Below are positions 27,277 through 35,662 of a stretch of 64,000 nucleotides of DNA, piece by piece. The notes beneath the pieces are model-generated. The model saw only the letters and a list, made by a program, of their open reading frames with translations. It had not been told where the DNA came from and made no database searches. Each line of letters opens with the position of its first letter. The first letter of the stretch is position 1. The position numbers were made by a program, and so were the translations under genes. The stretch lies in NCBI GenBank assembly GCA_024234875.1, contig JACKNM010000021.1:1-64000 (forward strand), written 5' to 3'. Origin of the DNA: Ectothiorhodospiraceae bacterium. GTDB taxonomy: Bacteria > Pseudomonadota > Gammaproteobacteria > HK1.

Positions 27277-28653
27277 ATGGGGGAGTCGACGGCCGAGGTG
27301 GTGATCTGTGGCGCCGGCATGGCGGGCGTCGCCGCCGCGTGGCACCTGACCACTCGGGCCGGCATCCGTGACGTCGTGCTGGTGGAGGAGGGGGCGCCGC
27401 TCTCGCTGACCAGCGACAAGTCCACCGAGTGCTATCGCAACTGGTGGCCGGGGCCGGGCGACGCCATGGTCGCGCTCGCCAATCGCAGCATCGACCTGAT
27501 GGAGCGGCTGGCCGACGCGAGCGACAACCGCTTCCGGATGAATCGGCGCGGCTACCTCTTCGCGACCGCGGACCCCGCCCGGGTCGGCGACCTCGAGGCG
27601 GCCGCGCGCGAGGCCGAGTCGCTCGGTGCGGGCGCGCTGCGGGTGCATCCCGCGGGTGGGGCCGGGGCGTATCGACCGGCTCCGGCCCACGGATTCGCCG
27701 GTCAGCCCGACGGTGCCGACCTCCTGCTCGACCGCCCGACCATCCGCCGGACATTCCCCTGCCTGAGCCCGGACACCGTGGCGGTGCTCCATGCCCGGCG
27801 CTGCGGCTGGGTGTCGGCGCAGCAGCTCGGCATGCTGCTGCTCGAGGAGGCGCGCGCGGCGGGCGCGCGCCTGGTCCGCGGCCGGATGACCGCCATCGAC
27901 ACCACCGGCGGGCGGGTGCGTGGCGCGACGGTGGAGACCGAGGCCGGAGCCGTTCGGTTGTCGACCGGGACCATCGTCGACGCGGCGGGGCCGTTCGCCC
28001 GGCAGGTGGCCGGGCTGGCCGGGGTGGACCTGCCGATCCACTGCGAGGGGCATCTCAAGCTCTCGGTCCCCGACGGGCTCGGCGCGGTCGATCGGCATGC
28101 GCCGCTCCTGCTCTGGGCGGATCCGGTCGCGCTGCCGTGGAGCGACGACGAGCGCGAGGCGCTGGCCGCCGAGCCCGAGGCGCGCTTCCTTCTCGAGCCC
28201 TTTCCTGCCGGCGTCCATGGCCGCCCGGACGGGGAGGGCAACACGGTGTTGCTCTACTGGACCTACCACACCGAGCCCGGCGAGCCGGTGTTCCCGATGC
28301 GCGAGGACCCGTGGCTGCCGGAGATCCTGGTCCGCGGCATGAGCGCGATGGTCCCCGGATTGCGTGGCTATCTCGGCCGGCTCCCACGCGGCTACGTCGA
28401 TGGCGGGTACTACGCGCGCACGCGCGAGAATCGCCCCCTGGTCGGCCCGACCCCGGTCGAGGGGTTTCATCTCTCCTGCGCGTACTCGGGCTTCGGAATC
28501 ATGATGGCGATGGCCGGCGGTGAGCTGCTGGCGGCCCACGTGACGGGTGGGGAGCTGCCGCACTACGCGCCGGCGTTCCGGCTCGCACGCTACGACGATC
28601 CGGACTATCGCGCGCTGCTCGAGCGCTGGCCGTCGGGCGACGGGCAGCTCTGA
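27277..28653 (+). CDS. FAD-dependent oxidoreductase of the D-amino-acid oxidase (DAO) family
   Basis: A 458-residue flavoprotein. N-terminal FAD fold VVICGAGMAGVAAAWHL, a second contact TIVDAAGPFARQVAGLAG, and a C-terminal GFHLSCAYSGFGIMMAMAGGELLA typical of glycine/sarcosine oxidase-like enzymes (read in parts). It resembles SoxB and dimethylglycine oxidase N-domains but has no partner subunits. The frame is open to 27151, but ATG 27277 has a GGAG site and starts the fold directly. The amine or hydroxy-acid substrate is unknown. Convergent with the E1-like gene. Confidence 0.85.
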   Translation: MGESTAEVVICGAGMAGVAAAWHLTTRAGIRDVVLVEEGAPLSLTSDKSTECYRNWWPGPGDAMVALANRSIDLMERLADASDNRFRMNRRGYLFATADPARVGDLEAAAREAESLGAGALRVHPAGGAGAYRPAPAHGFAGQPDGADLLLDRPTIRRTFPCLSPDTVAVLHARRCGWVSAQQLGMLLLEEARAAGARLVRGRMTAIDTTGGRVRGATVETEAGAVRLSTGTIVDAAGPFARQVAGLAGVDLPIHCEGHLKLSVPDGLGAVDRHAPLLLWADPVALPWSDDEREALAAEPEARFLLEPFPAGVHGRPDGEGNTVLLYWTYHTEPGEPVFPMREDPWLPEILVRGMSAMVPGLRGYLGRLPRGYVDGGYYARTRENRPLVGPTPVEGFHLSCAYSGFGIMMAMAGGELLAAHVTGGELPHYAPAFRLARYDDPDYRALLERWPSGDGQL

Positions 28654-28672
28654 TCCGAGGCGGGGGGGCGAC

Positions 28673-28706
28673 CGATAGGGGCCGGCCGCCGGGCCGGCCC
28701 GTCGGC
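28673..28706. terminator. GC-rich hairpin between convergent genes
   Basis: GATAGG at 28673-28678 faces CCTATC at the end of the next gene, and GGCCGGCC/GGCCGGCC arms lie inside. The nested pairing between two convergent stops suggests a shared terminator; there is no T-run. Confidence 0.4.
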
Positions 28707-31118
28707 CTATCCCTCCAGCAACGCTGCGGCGCAGGCGTCGAGGATGGCGTCGGTGTCGATGCGGTGCGCGCGGTAGAGGTCCGAGACGCTGCCCGATTGC
28801 CCGAAGCGGTCGACGCCGAGTGGCCGCACCCGGTGCCCGAACACCGAGCCGAGCCAGGCGAGCGTCGCCGGGTGGCCGTCCAGGACCGTGACCATGTAGG
28901 CGTCGCGCGGCACCGCGCCGAGCAGCGCCTCGACATGCGATCGCGCCCCCGGGATCCCTGACTGGCGCCCGCGCGATGCGCCCTGCCAGCCCTGGTACAG
29001 GCGGTCGGCGGAGGTCACTGCCAGCAGGGCGGTGTCCGGCAGATCGCCCTGCATCTCGTCGATCGCGGCCAGCGCCTCCGGGGCCACCACCCCGGTGTAG
29101 GCGACGACCAGGCGCGTCGCGGGCCCCGGTGGGCGCACCCAGTAGCCGCCGGCGATGATGTCCCGCGCGAGGTCGGCGTCCACCGTGCGCTCGGGCTGCG
29201 CGATCGAGCGGGTGCTGAGGCGCAGGTAGACCGAGCCGCCACGCGCGTCGCCGAGCAGGTCGTCGGGTGACGGCGCGCCGTCACGCTGCATGTGCTCGAA
29301 CGCCCATTGCATGATGTACGCGAGCTCGTCGGCATAGGCCGGCTCGAACGCCGCGAGCCCGGGCTGCGCCATGCCGATGAGCGGCGTGCCGACCGACTGG
29401 TGCGCGCCGCCCTCGGGCGCGAGGGTGACGCCGGAGGGCGTCGCCACCACCATGAACCGCGCGTCCTGGTAACACGCGTAGTTGAGCGCGTCGAGACCGC
29501 GCTGGATGAAGGGGTCGTAGAGCGTCCCGATCGGCAGCAGTCGGCTGCCGAACAGCGAGTGCGAGAGCCCGAGCGCGCCGAGCATCAGGAACAGGTTGTT
29601 CTCCGCGATCCCGAGCTCGATGTGCTGCCCGTTGGGCGACGCCGACCAGCGCTGGAACGACGCCACGTTCTCCTTGTTGAAGCGGTCCTCGCGCGGGCTG
29701 CGGTCGAAGATGCCGCGCCGGTTCACCCAGCCGCCGAGATTGGTCGACACCGTGACGTCGGGCGAGGTGGTGACCACCCGCCGTCCGAAGTCGCTGCCGT
29801 CGCGGGCGATGTGGGCGAGGATGCGGCCGAACGCCTCCTGGGTCGAGAGCCGGTCGCCGGCGGGCGCGGGCAGCGTCGGCACCGTGACCCGCGGCGCCTT
29901 GTGGCGTCGGTCGGGCGCGCGCGCGAACGGGGTGGCGGCGATGAAGCGCTCCAGCGCCTCCTCGGCCACGTCGAGCCCGACGTGCGGGTCCCACTCGCGC
30001 CCCGGCGGCACCGCGTGCCGCTCGCGGAGCTGCTCCATCTGCTCGGGGCTCATCAGGCCGGCGTGGTTGTCCTTGTGCCCGGCGAACGGCAGCCCGTAGC
30101 CCTTGATGGTGTAGGCGATGAACGCGGTGGGCAGATCGTCGGTGACCGAGGCGAAGGCCTCGAGCACGCTCTCCATGTCGTGGCCGCCGAGGTTGGTCAT
30201 CAGCGCCGCCAGCGCCTCGTCGTCGTGCGCCTGGAGCAGCTCGGGAATCCCCTTCACCGCCCCGAGGTCGCGCAGCAGGTGCTCGCGCCACGCCGCGCCG
30301 CCCTTGAACACGAGCGCGGAGTAGAGATCGTTCGGGCAGTCGTCGATCCAGCGTCGCAGCGCGTCGCCACCCTCGCGCGCGAACGCCGCCTCCAGGCGCT
30401 TGCCGTACTTGATGGTGACCACCCGCCAGCCCATGTTCTCGAACAGCTCGTTGAAGCGTCCGAAGAGGCGGTCGGTGACCACCGCGTCGAGGCTCTGCCG
30501 GTTGTAGTCGACCACCCACCACAGACTGCGCACGTCGTGCTTCCAGCCCTCCAGCAGGGCCTCGAACACGTTGCCCTCGTCGAGCTCGGCATCGCCGACG
30601 ATCGACACCATGCGCCCGACCCCGGCCGACGACGGCAGCCAGCCGCGGGCACGCAGGTAGTCCTGGGTGATGCTCGCGAAGGTGGTCATGGCCACGCCGA
30701 GGCCGACCGAGCCGGTCGAGAAGTCGACGTCGTCGGCATCCTTGGTGCGCGACGGATACGACTGCGCGCCGCCGAGGGCGCGGAAGCGCTCCAGGTTCTC
30801 GCGCGACTGGCGCCCGAGCAGATACTGGATGGCATGGAACGCCGGGCTCGCGTGGGGCTTGACCGCGACGCGGTCGGAGGGCCGCAGCACGTGGAACCAC
30901 AGCGCGGTCATCAAGGTGGTGCACGACGCGCTGGATGCCTGGTGCCCGCCCACCTTCAGCCCCTCGGGATTGGGGCGCAGGTGGTTCGCGTTGTGGATGG
31001 TCCAGCTCGCGAGCCACAGCACCTTGCGTTCCAGCGCGCGCAGCACCACGTCGCGGTCCGCCGGCGAGACCTCGGGCAGGTTGGACAGCTCGGAGACGAT
31101 CTCGTCGGCCACGGACAT
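28707..31118 (-). CDS. Homodimeric 2-oxoacid dehydrogenase E1-like protein (MdeB-like transketolase family)
   Basis: An 803-residue thiamine diphosphate protein related to AceE, the one-chain pyruvate dehydrogenase E1, but some 80 residues shorter. Blocks: GGHQASSASCTTLMTALWFHVL, PHASPAFHAIQYLLG, SIVGDAELDEGNVFEAL with a thiamine diphosphate GDxE motif, and IELGIAENNLFLMLGALG (read in parts). Together with the divergent Lrp-type gene it matches the arrangement of mdeB/mdeR in Pseudomonas putida, where MdeB is a 2-oxobutyrate dehydrogenase E1. No mdeA (methionine gamma-lyase) is in view. ATG 31118 is chosen over 31172 by fit to the family N-terminus. Confidence 0.85.
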   Translation of the reverse strand: MSVADEIVSELSNLPEVSPADRDVVLRALERKVLWLASWTIHNANHLRPNPEGLKVGGHQASSASCTTLMTALWFHVLRPSDRVAVKPHASPAFHAIQYLLGRQSRENLERFRALGGAQSYPSRTKDADDVDFSTGSVGLGVAMTTFASITQDYLRARGWLPSSAGVGRMVSIVGDAELDEGNVFEALLEGWKHDVRSLWWVVDYNRQSLDAVVTDRLFGRFNELFENMGWRVVTIKYGKRLEAAFAREGGDALRRWIDDCPNDLYSALVFKGGAAWREHLLRDLGAVKGIPELLQAHDDEALAALMTNLGGHDMESVLEAFASVTDDLPTAFIAYTIKGYGLPFAGHKDNHAGLMSPEQMEQLRERHAVPPGREWDPHVGLDVAEEALERFIAATPFARAPDRRHKAPRVTVPTLPAPAGDRLSTQEAFGRILAHIARDGSDFGRRVVTTSPDVTVSTNLGGWVNRRGIFDRSPREDRFNKENVASFQRWSASPNGQHIELGIAENNLFLMLGALGLSHSLFGSRLLPIGTLYDPFIQRGLDALNYACYQDARFMVVATPSGVTLAPEGGAHQSVGTPLIGMAQPGLAAFEPAYADELAYIMQWAFEHMQRDGAPSPDDLLGDARGGSVYLRLSTRSIAQPERTVDADLARDIIAGGYWVRPPGPATRLVVAYTGVVAPEALAAIDEMQGDLPDTALLAVTSADRLYQGWQGASRGRQSGIPGARSHVEALLGAVPRDAYMVTVLDGHPATLAWLGSVFGHRVRPLGVDRFGQSGSVSDLYRAHRIDTDAILDACAAALLEG

Positions 31119-31165
31119 CGGATTCACCCCACGTCGGTCAGATGCATCCAGTCTACCCGAGGGGT

Positions 31166-31224
31166 CGCGCAAGAACGTTGCAAAGTTGCCTTTCGTGCCG
31201 TCGTATGCGCAATAATCTTGCGCG
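31166..31224. promoter_or_regulatory. Candidate Lrp-type operator in the divergent region
   Basis: CGCGCAAGA (31166-31174) and TCTTGCGCG (31216-31224) form a perfect 9-bp inverted repeat 41 bp apart, with further TTGCAAAG and TGCGCAATA half sites between. Paired, phased sites are usual for Lrp/AsnC octamers. It lies between the E1-like gene and the Lrp gene and could control both. Confidence 0.55.
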
Positions 31225-31246
31225 CTGGAACTAGTGGTAGGTAGAA

Positions 31247-31732
31247 ATGACCGTACGCGATGTCGACGCCGCAGACCGGCGGATCCTCGAGGTCATCCAG
31301 GGCGACGCCCGCGTGTCCAACGCCGAGCTGGCCGACCGCGTCGGCCTCTCACCGTCGCCGTGCTGGCGCCGGGTCCGCGCGCTGGAGGAGCGCGGGGTGG
31401 TGCGCAAGTACGTCACCCTGCTCGACCCGGAGGCGGTGGGGCTGCCGATCAACGTCTTCGCCATGGTCTCGCTGGAGAAGCAGATCGAGGGCAGCCTGGA
31501 GACCTTCGAGCAGGCGATCTCGCGCCGACCGGAGGTCATGGAGTGCTACCTCATGACCGGGGAGTTCGACTACCTGCTGCGGGTGGTGGTCCCGGACGTC
31601 GCGGCCTACCGCAGCTTCGTCCTCGACCACCTCACCCGCATCCCGGGCATCGCCAGCATCAAGTCGAGCTTCTCGTTGAAGCAGGTGCGCTACGAGACCG
31701 CGCTCCCGCTCACCCATCTCGCGATCGGATGA
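31247..31732 (+). CDS. Lrp/AsnC-family transcriptional regulator
   Basis: A 161-residue regulator. Residues ~5-65 form the HTH (DRRILEVIQGDARVSNAELA, VGLSPSPCWRRVRALEERGV). Residues ~70-155 form the amino-acid-sensing RAM domain (YLMTGEFDYLLRVVVPD). It is divergent from the MdeB-like E1 gene across 128 bp that carry an inverted repeat. By analogy with MdeR it would activate that gene in response to a sulfur or branched amino acid; the effector is inference. Confidence 0.92.
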   Translation: MTVRDVDAADRRILEVIQGDARVSNAELADRVGLSPSPCWRRVRALEERGVVRKYVTLLDPEAVGLPINVFAMVSLEKQIEGSLETFEQAISRRPEVMECYLMTGEFDYLLRVVVPDVAAYRSFVLDHLTRIPGIASIKSSFSLKQVRYETALPLTHLAIG

Positions 31733-31767
31733 CGGTTGCCGGGCGCCCGGCCGGGGCGCTCGGGCGG

Positions 31768-31773
31768 TATACT
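31768..31773 (+). promoter_or_regulatory. Likely -10 box for dnaX
   Basis: TATACT lies 40 bp before the dnaX ATG in GC-rich DNA. The -35 is not clear. It overlaps no gene and suits a promoter for dnaX-ybaB-recR. Confidence 0.45.
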
Positions 31774-31812
31774 CCGGCCTCTGCGTGGACGGCACGCGGG
31801 GAAGACGTCGCG

Positions 31813-33510
31813 ATGGGATACCAGGTCCTGGCACGCAAGTGGCGGCCCCACACCTTCGAGCAGATGGTGGGGCAGCGTCATGTGGTGCGCGCACTGGTCA
31901 ACGCGCTGACCCAGGAGCGGCTCCACCACGCCTACCTGTTCACCGGCACCCGCGGCGTCGGCAAGACGACGGTCGCCCGCATCCTCGCCAAGTGCCTGAA
32001 CTGCGAGCGGGGGGTGGGGCCGAGCCCGTGCGGGGAGTGTGCCGCCTGCCGCGAGATCGACAGCGGGCGATTCGTCGACTTGCTGGAGGTCGACGCGGCG
32101 TCGCGCTCCAAGGTCGACGAGACCCGCGAGCTGATGGACAACGTCCAGTTCGCACCCACCCGTGGCCGCTACAAGGTGTACCTCATCGACGAGGTGCACA
32201 TGTTCTCGGAGAAGAGCTTCAACGCGCTGCTGAAGACGCTCGAGGAGCCGCCGCCGCACGTCAAGTTCCTGCTCGCGACCACCGACCCGCAGAAGCTGCC
32301 GATCACCGTGCTCTCGCGCTGCCTGCAGTTCAATCTCAAGCGGCTGCCGGCGGACGAGATCGCCGGTCACCTCACGCGCATCCTGGGCGAGGAGGCGATC
32401 GAGGCCGACGCGGAGGCGGTGCGCATCGTCGCCCGCGCCGCCGACGGCAGCATGCGCGACGCGCTGAGCCTGCTCGACCAGACCATCGCCTACGCCGGCG
32501 GGCGGGTGGCGGCCGAGGAGGTTCGCGCGATGCTCGGGGTGGTCGACACCGCCCACGTCCTGGCCCTGCTCGACGCGGTGGCCGCGGGCGACGGGCCGGG
32601 GTTGCTCGCGCGGGTGGACGACATGGCGATGGAGGCGGCCGACTTCCACGAGGCGCTGGCCGAGCTGCTGACCACGCTGCAGCGGGTCGCGGTCGCCCAG
32701 GCGGTGCCCGAGCGCGGGGAGGGCGAGGACGCGTACGCCGAGGGGATTGCCCACCTGGCCGAGACGCTCGCCCCGGAAGACGTGCAGCTCTACTACCAGA
32801 TCGCGCTGATCGCGCGTCGCGACCTGCCGCTGGCGCCGGACGTTCGCGGTGGCTTCGAGATGGCGATGCTGCGGATGCTCGCCTTCCGGCCGCTCGCCGG
32901 TGGCCCCCCGGCGACGGGGAGCACTGGCGCGGGCGCGCCGGTGAGGCGCCGGGCGGCGGTCGCCGCGACCACGGCTGCGCCGGCAGCGCGTGCCGACGGT
33001 GCGCCGACGGGCGACGCGCCGGACACGCCGCGCGGCCGCGACCCGGTCGGCGGCTTCCGCCCGGAGCCCGCGCCGGAGGCGGTCACGCCGGTCGCTCCTG
33101 CTCCCGCACGCCCGGACGACGACGCGCTGTCTGCGCGGCGATGGCCGGAGGTGGTCGAGCGGCTGGGGCTCGGTGGGCTGGCGCGCGAGCTGGCGTCGAA
33201 CTCCGTGCCCGCCGCGCTCGACGGGGAGCGGCTGGTGCTGCACCTGGCCCCGGTGCACCGGGCGCTGGCGACGGATCGATTGAAGGACAAGCTCGCCGAC
33301 GCCCTCGCGGCGCACCTCGGCCGTTCCGTCCGCCTCGAGATCGTGCTGGACGATCCGGTCGACGAGACCCCCGCGGGGGCGGCCCGCCGACGCGCCGACG
33401 AGCGTCGGCGCCGGGCGGTCGAGGAGCTGGAGCGCGACCCGGCGGTACGCACGCTCTGCGACCGCTTCGGGGCGCGCTTCGACGCCGACCTCGTACGCCC
33501 GGTCGAGTGA
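31813..33510 (+). CDS. dnaX: DNA polymerase III subunit gamma/tau
   Basis: A 565-residue clamp-loader ATPase. Seen: RKWRPHTFEQMVGQRHV, Walker A GTRGVGKTT, a zinc module (CLNCERGVGPSPCGECAAC), Walker B YLIDEVHMFS, the sensor LATTDPQKLP, and a Pro/Ala-rich linker from ~380 followed by a C-terminal tau-like domain. ATG 31813 has GGGGAAG before it; the frame open upstream overlaps the lrp gene and is ignored. It starts the dnaX-ybaB-recR run. Confidence 0.97.
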   Translation: MGYQVLARKWRPHTFEQMVGQRHVVRALVNALTQERLHHAYLFTGTRGVGKTTVARILAKCLNCERGVGPSPCGECAACREIDSGRFVDLLEVDAASRSKVDETRELMDNVQFAPTRGRYKVYLIDEVHMFSEKSFNALLKTLEEPPPHVKFLLATTDPQKLPITVLSRCLQFNLKRLPADEIAGHLTRILGEEAIEADAEAVRIVARAADGSMRDALSLLDQTIAYAGGRVAAEEVRAMLGVVDTAHVLALLDAVAAGDGPGLLARVDDMAMEAADFHEALAELLTTLQRVAVAQAVPERGEGEDAYAEGIAHLAETLAPEDVQLYYQIALIARRDLPLAPDVRGGFEMAMLRMLAFRPLAGGPPATGSTGAGAPVRRRAAVAATTAAPAARADGAPTGDAPDTPRGRDPVGGFRPEPAPEAVTPVAPAPARPDDDALSARRWPEVVERLGLGGLARELASNSVPAALDGERLVLHLAPVHRALATDRLKDKLADALAAHLGRSVRLEIVLDDPVDETPAGAARRRADERRRRAVEELERDPAVRTLCDRFGARFDADLVRPVE

Positions 33511-33562
33511 GTCGAGCCACGAAGCACACGCGAATTCCGAGCACGACAGCGGAGAGAGGATC

Positions 33563-33886
33563 ATGAAGGGCGGTCTGGCCAACCTGATGAAGCAGGCGCA
33601 GGAGATGCAGGAGAATCTGCGCCGCGCCCAGGAGGAGCTCGCGAGCATCGAGGTCACCGGGGAGTCGGGCGCGGGGCTCGTCCAGGTGGTGATGAACGGC
33701 CGCCACGACGTACGGCGGGTGCAGATCGACCCGAGCCTCATGGGCGAGGACAAGGAGATGCTGGAGGATCTCCTCGCCGCCGCCGTCAACGACGCGGTGC
33801 ACAAGGTCGAGCAGACCAGCCGCGACAAGCTCTCGGGTCTCACCGCCGGGCTCAACCTGCCGCCCGGCATGAAGCTCCCGTTCTGA
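33563..33886 (+). CDS. ybaB: YbaB/EbfC nucleoid-associated protein
   Basis: A 107-residue small DNA-binding protein that forms tweezer-like dimers. The N-terminal helix MKGGLANLMKQAQEMQENL and C-terminal GLNLPPGMKLPF are diagnostic. GGAGAGAGGATC precedes the ATG. It lies between dnaX and recR, its usual place. Confidence 0.96.
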   Translation: MKGGLANLMKQAQEMQENLRRAQEELASIEVTGESGAGLVQVVMNGRHDVRRVQIDPSLMGEDKEMLEDLLAAAVNDAVHKVEQTSRDKLSGLTAGLNLPPGMKLPF

Positions 33887-33910
33887 GCCGTCGTCCGGAA
33901 GCGGACGTCG

Positions 33911-34522
33911 ATGGCAGGGCCCGTGGCCGGTAGCGGTCTGGTCGAGCAGCTGGTCGAGGCGCTGCGGTGCCTGCCCGGAGTCGGCCCGAAGTCGGCCCAG
34001 CGCATGGCGCTGCACCTGCTCCAGCGTGACCGCGAGGGTGGGCGACGGCTGAGCGAGGCGGTCGCCAGGGCGGTGGAGCGTGTCGGCAACTGCCAGCGAT
34101 GCCGCGCGCTGACCGAGGACGCGGTCTGCCGGGTCTGCCGCGATCCGGGGCGGGACGCGCGGCTGCTCTGCGTGGTCGAGACGCCGACGGATCAGGCGGC
34201 CATCGAGCGCACCACCGCCTACCGCGGGCGTTACTTCGTGCTGATGGGACACCTCTCGCCACTCGACGGGGTGGGCCCGGACGAGATCGGGGCCCCGCTG
34301 CTCGAGGCGCGGCTGCGCGAGGGTGAGGTCGAGGAGGTGATCCTCGCCACCGGCTCGACCGTCGAGGGCCAGGCCACCGCGCACTACCTCTCCGAGCTCG
34401 CCCGCGAGGCCGGGGTGCGCGTCACCCGCCTCGCGCAGGGCGTGCCCCTCGGTGGCGAGCTCGAGTTCGTCGACGGCGGCACGCTGGCGCACGCCCTCTC
34501 CGGGCGGCTGGATTTCGGGTAG
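33911..34522 (+). CDS. recR: Recombination mediator RecR
   Basis: A 203-residue RecFOR component. Helix-hairpin-helix at ~17-35 (LRCLPGVGPKSAQRMALHLL), a C4 zinc finger (CQRCRALTEDAVCRVC), and a Toprim domain (LCVVETPTDQAAIERT). It helps load RecA at single-strand gaps. It lies 24 bp after ybaB in the same operon. Confidence 0.97.
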   Translation: MAGPVAGSGLVEQLVEALRCLPGVGPKSAQRMALHLLQRDREGGRRLSEAVARAVERVGNCQRCRALTEDAVCRVCRDPGRDARLLCVVETPTDQAAIERTTAYRGRYFVLMGHLSPLDGVGPDEIGAPLLEARLREGEVEEVILATGSTVEGQATAHYLSELAREAGVRVTRLAQGVPLGGELEFVDGGTLAHALSGRLDFG

Positions 34523-34603
34523 CCGTCGAAAGGCTCCCCCTCGCGATACCACGCCGACCGCGGCGCCCGCGCACGCTGGTCTCGCTCGTGGGATCCCCCC
34601 GGG

Positions 34604-34939
34604 TCAGTCGGCCGTCAGTCGATCGACCTTGGCGGCGCAGATGAAGTCGTTGTCGGTGAGGCCGCCGGCGGAGTGGGTCTGGAAGCGCACGGTGCATCGG
34701 CCGTATCCGACCACCAGGTCCGGGTGATGGTCCTCGCGGTGGGCAATCCAAGCCAACGCGTTGACGAAGGCCATCACCCGGTGAAAGTCGTCGAAGCGGA
34801 GCTCGCGCTCGATCGCGGTGCCGTCATCGGTGAGGGCCCAGCCGTCGATCTGCGCCAGCAGCGCCTGGGTGTCGGTCGGAATCAGGGCCGGGCGGTCCGC
34901 GGGCCAGGGGGCGCATCGGCGCTCGTGGAGTGGTCGCAT
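34604..34939 (-). CDS. phhB: Pterin-4a-carbinolamine dehydratase
   Basis: A 111-residue enzyme that recycles the pterin cofactor of phenylalanine hydroxylase. The active-site block REDHHPDLVVGYGRCTVRFQTHSAGGLTDND (in parts: EDHHPD, TVRFQTHSAGGLT) is intact. Length is normal. phhA is not in the window. It stands alone, convergent with recR. Confidence 0.94.
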   Translation of the reverse strand: MRPLHERRCAPWPADRPALIPTDTQALLAQIDGWALTDDGTAIERELRFDDFHRVMAFVNALAWIAHREDHHPDLVVGYGRCTVRFQTHSAGGLTDNDFICAAKVDRLTAD

Positions 34940-35042
34940 CGGGTCGTTCCTCCTCTGTCCTCGAGCCGTCGATGCTACCTGGGCCGCCCGCCTGGCTCGG
35001 GCGCGGTGGTCGCGCCGCGAGGGAGGACGGCCACGACCCGGC

Positions 35043-35048
35043 TAGAAT
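35043..35048 (+). promoter_or_regulatory. Likely -10 box for orn
   Basis: TAGAAT lies 30 bp before the orn GTG in GC-rich DNA. Its position fits a promoter for the orn-nnr-tsaE run; no -35 consensus is visible. Confidence 0.35.
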
Positions 35049-35077
35049 GATCCGCCCGCAAGCTCGGAAGCCGCGTC

Positions 35078-35662
35078 GTGTCCTTGCCCAGCTCGCCCCC
35101 CGGTCCCACCCCGGGCCGACTCATCTGGATCGACCTGGAGATGACCGGGCTGGATCCCGACCGTGACCGCATCCTCGAGGTGGCGACCATCGTCACCGAC
35201 TCCGACCTCTCGATCCTCGCCGAGGGGCCGGTGCTGGCGGTCTGGCAGCCACCCGACATCCTGGCCGGGATGGACGAGTGGAACACCACCACCCATGGCC
35301 GGTCCGGGCTCGTCGAGCGGGTGAGCGACAGCACCTGCACCGAGGCCGAGGCGGAGCGCCGCACGCTGGACTTCCTCGAGGCGTGGGTGGGGCCGGGGAC
35401 GTCGCCGATGTGCGGCAACAGCATCTGTCAGGACCGGCGCTTCCTCTACCGGTGGATGCCGACGCTCGAGCGGTATTTCCACTACCGCAATCTCGACGTC
35501 AGCACCGTCAAGGAGCTCTGCCGGCGATGGGCGCCCGACGTCGCCGCGAGCGTGCGAAAGGCCGCGACCCATCGCGCGCTCGACGACATCCGCGAGTCGA
35601 TCGCGGAGCTCGAGCACTACCGCTCGCACTTCATCCGGCCCGAGTGCCGGGGGGCGCCTTGA
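35078..35662 (+). CDS. orn: Oligoribonuclease
   Basis: A 194-residue 3'-5' exoribonuclease that degrades short RNAs and pGpG. DEDDh residues: IWIDLEMTGLDP (Asp, Glu), GNSICQDRRFL, and KAATHRALDDI (His, Asp). It uses GTG 35078. Its stop overlaps the TTG start of the next gene (TTGA). Confidence 0.96.
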   Translation: MSLPSSPPGPTPGRLIWIDLEMTGLDPDRDRILEVATIVTDSDLSILAEGPVLAVWQPPDILAGMDEWNTTTHGRSGLVERVSDSTCTEAEAERRTLDFLEAWVGPGTSPMCGNSICQDRRFLYRWMPTLERYFHYRNLDVSTVKELCRRWAPDVAASVRKAATHRALDDIRESIAELEHYRSHFIRPECRGAP

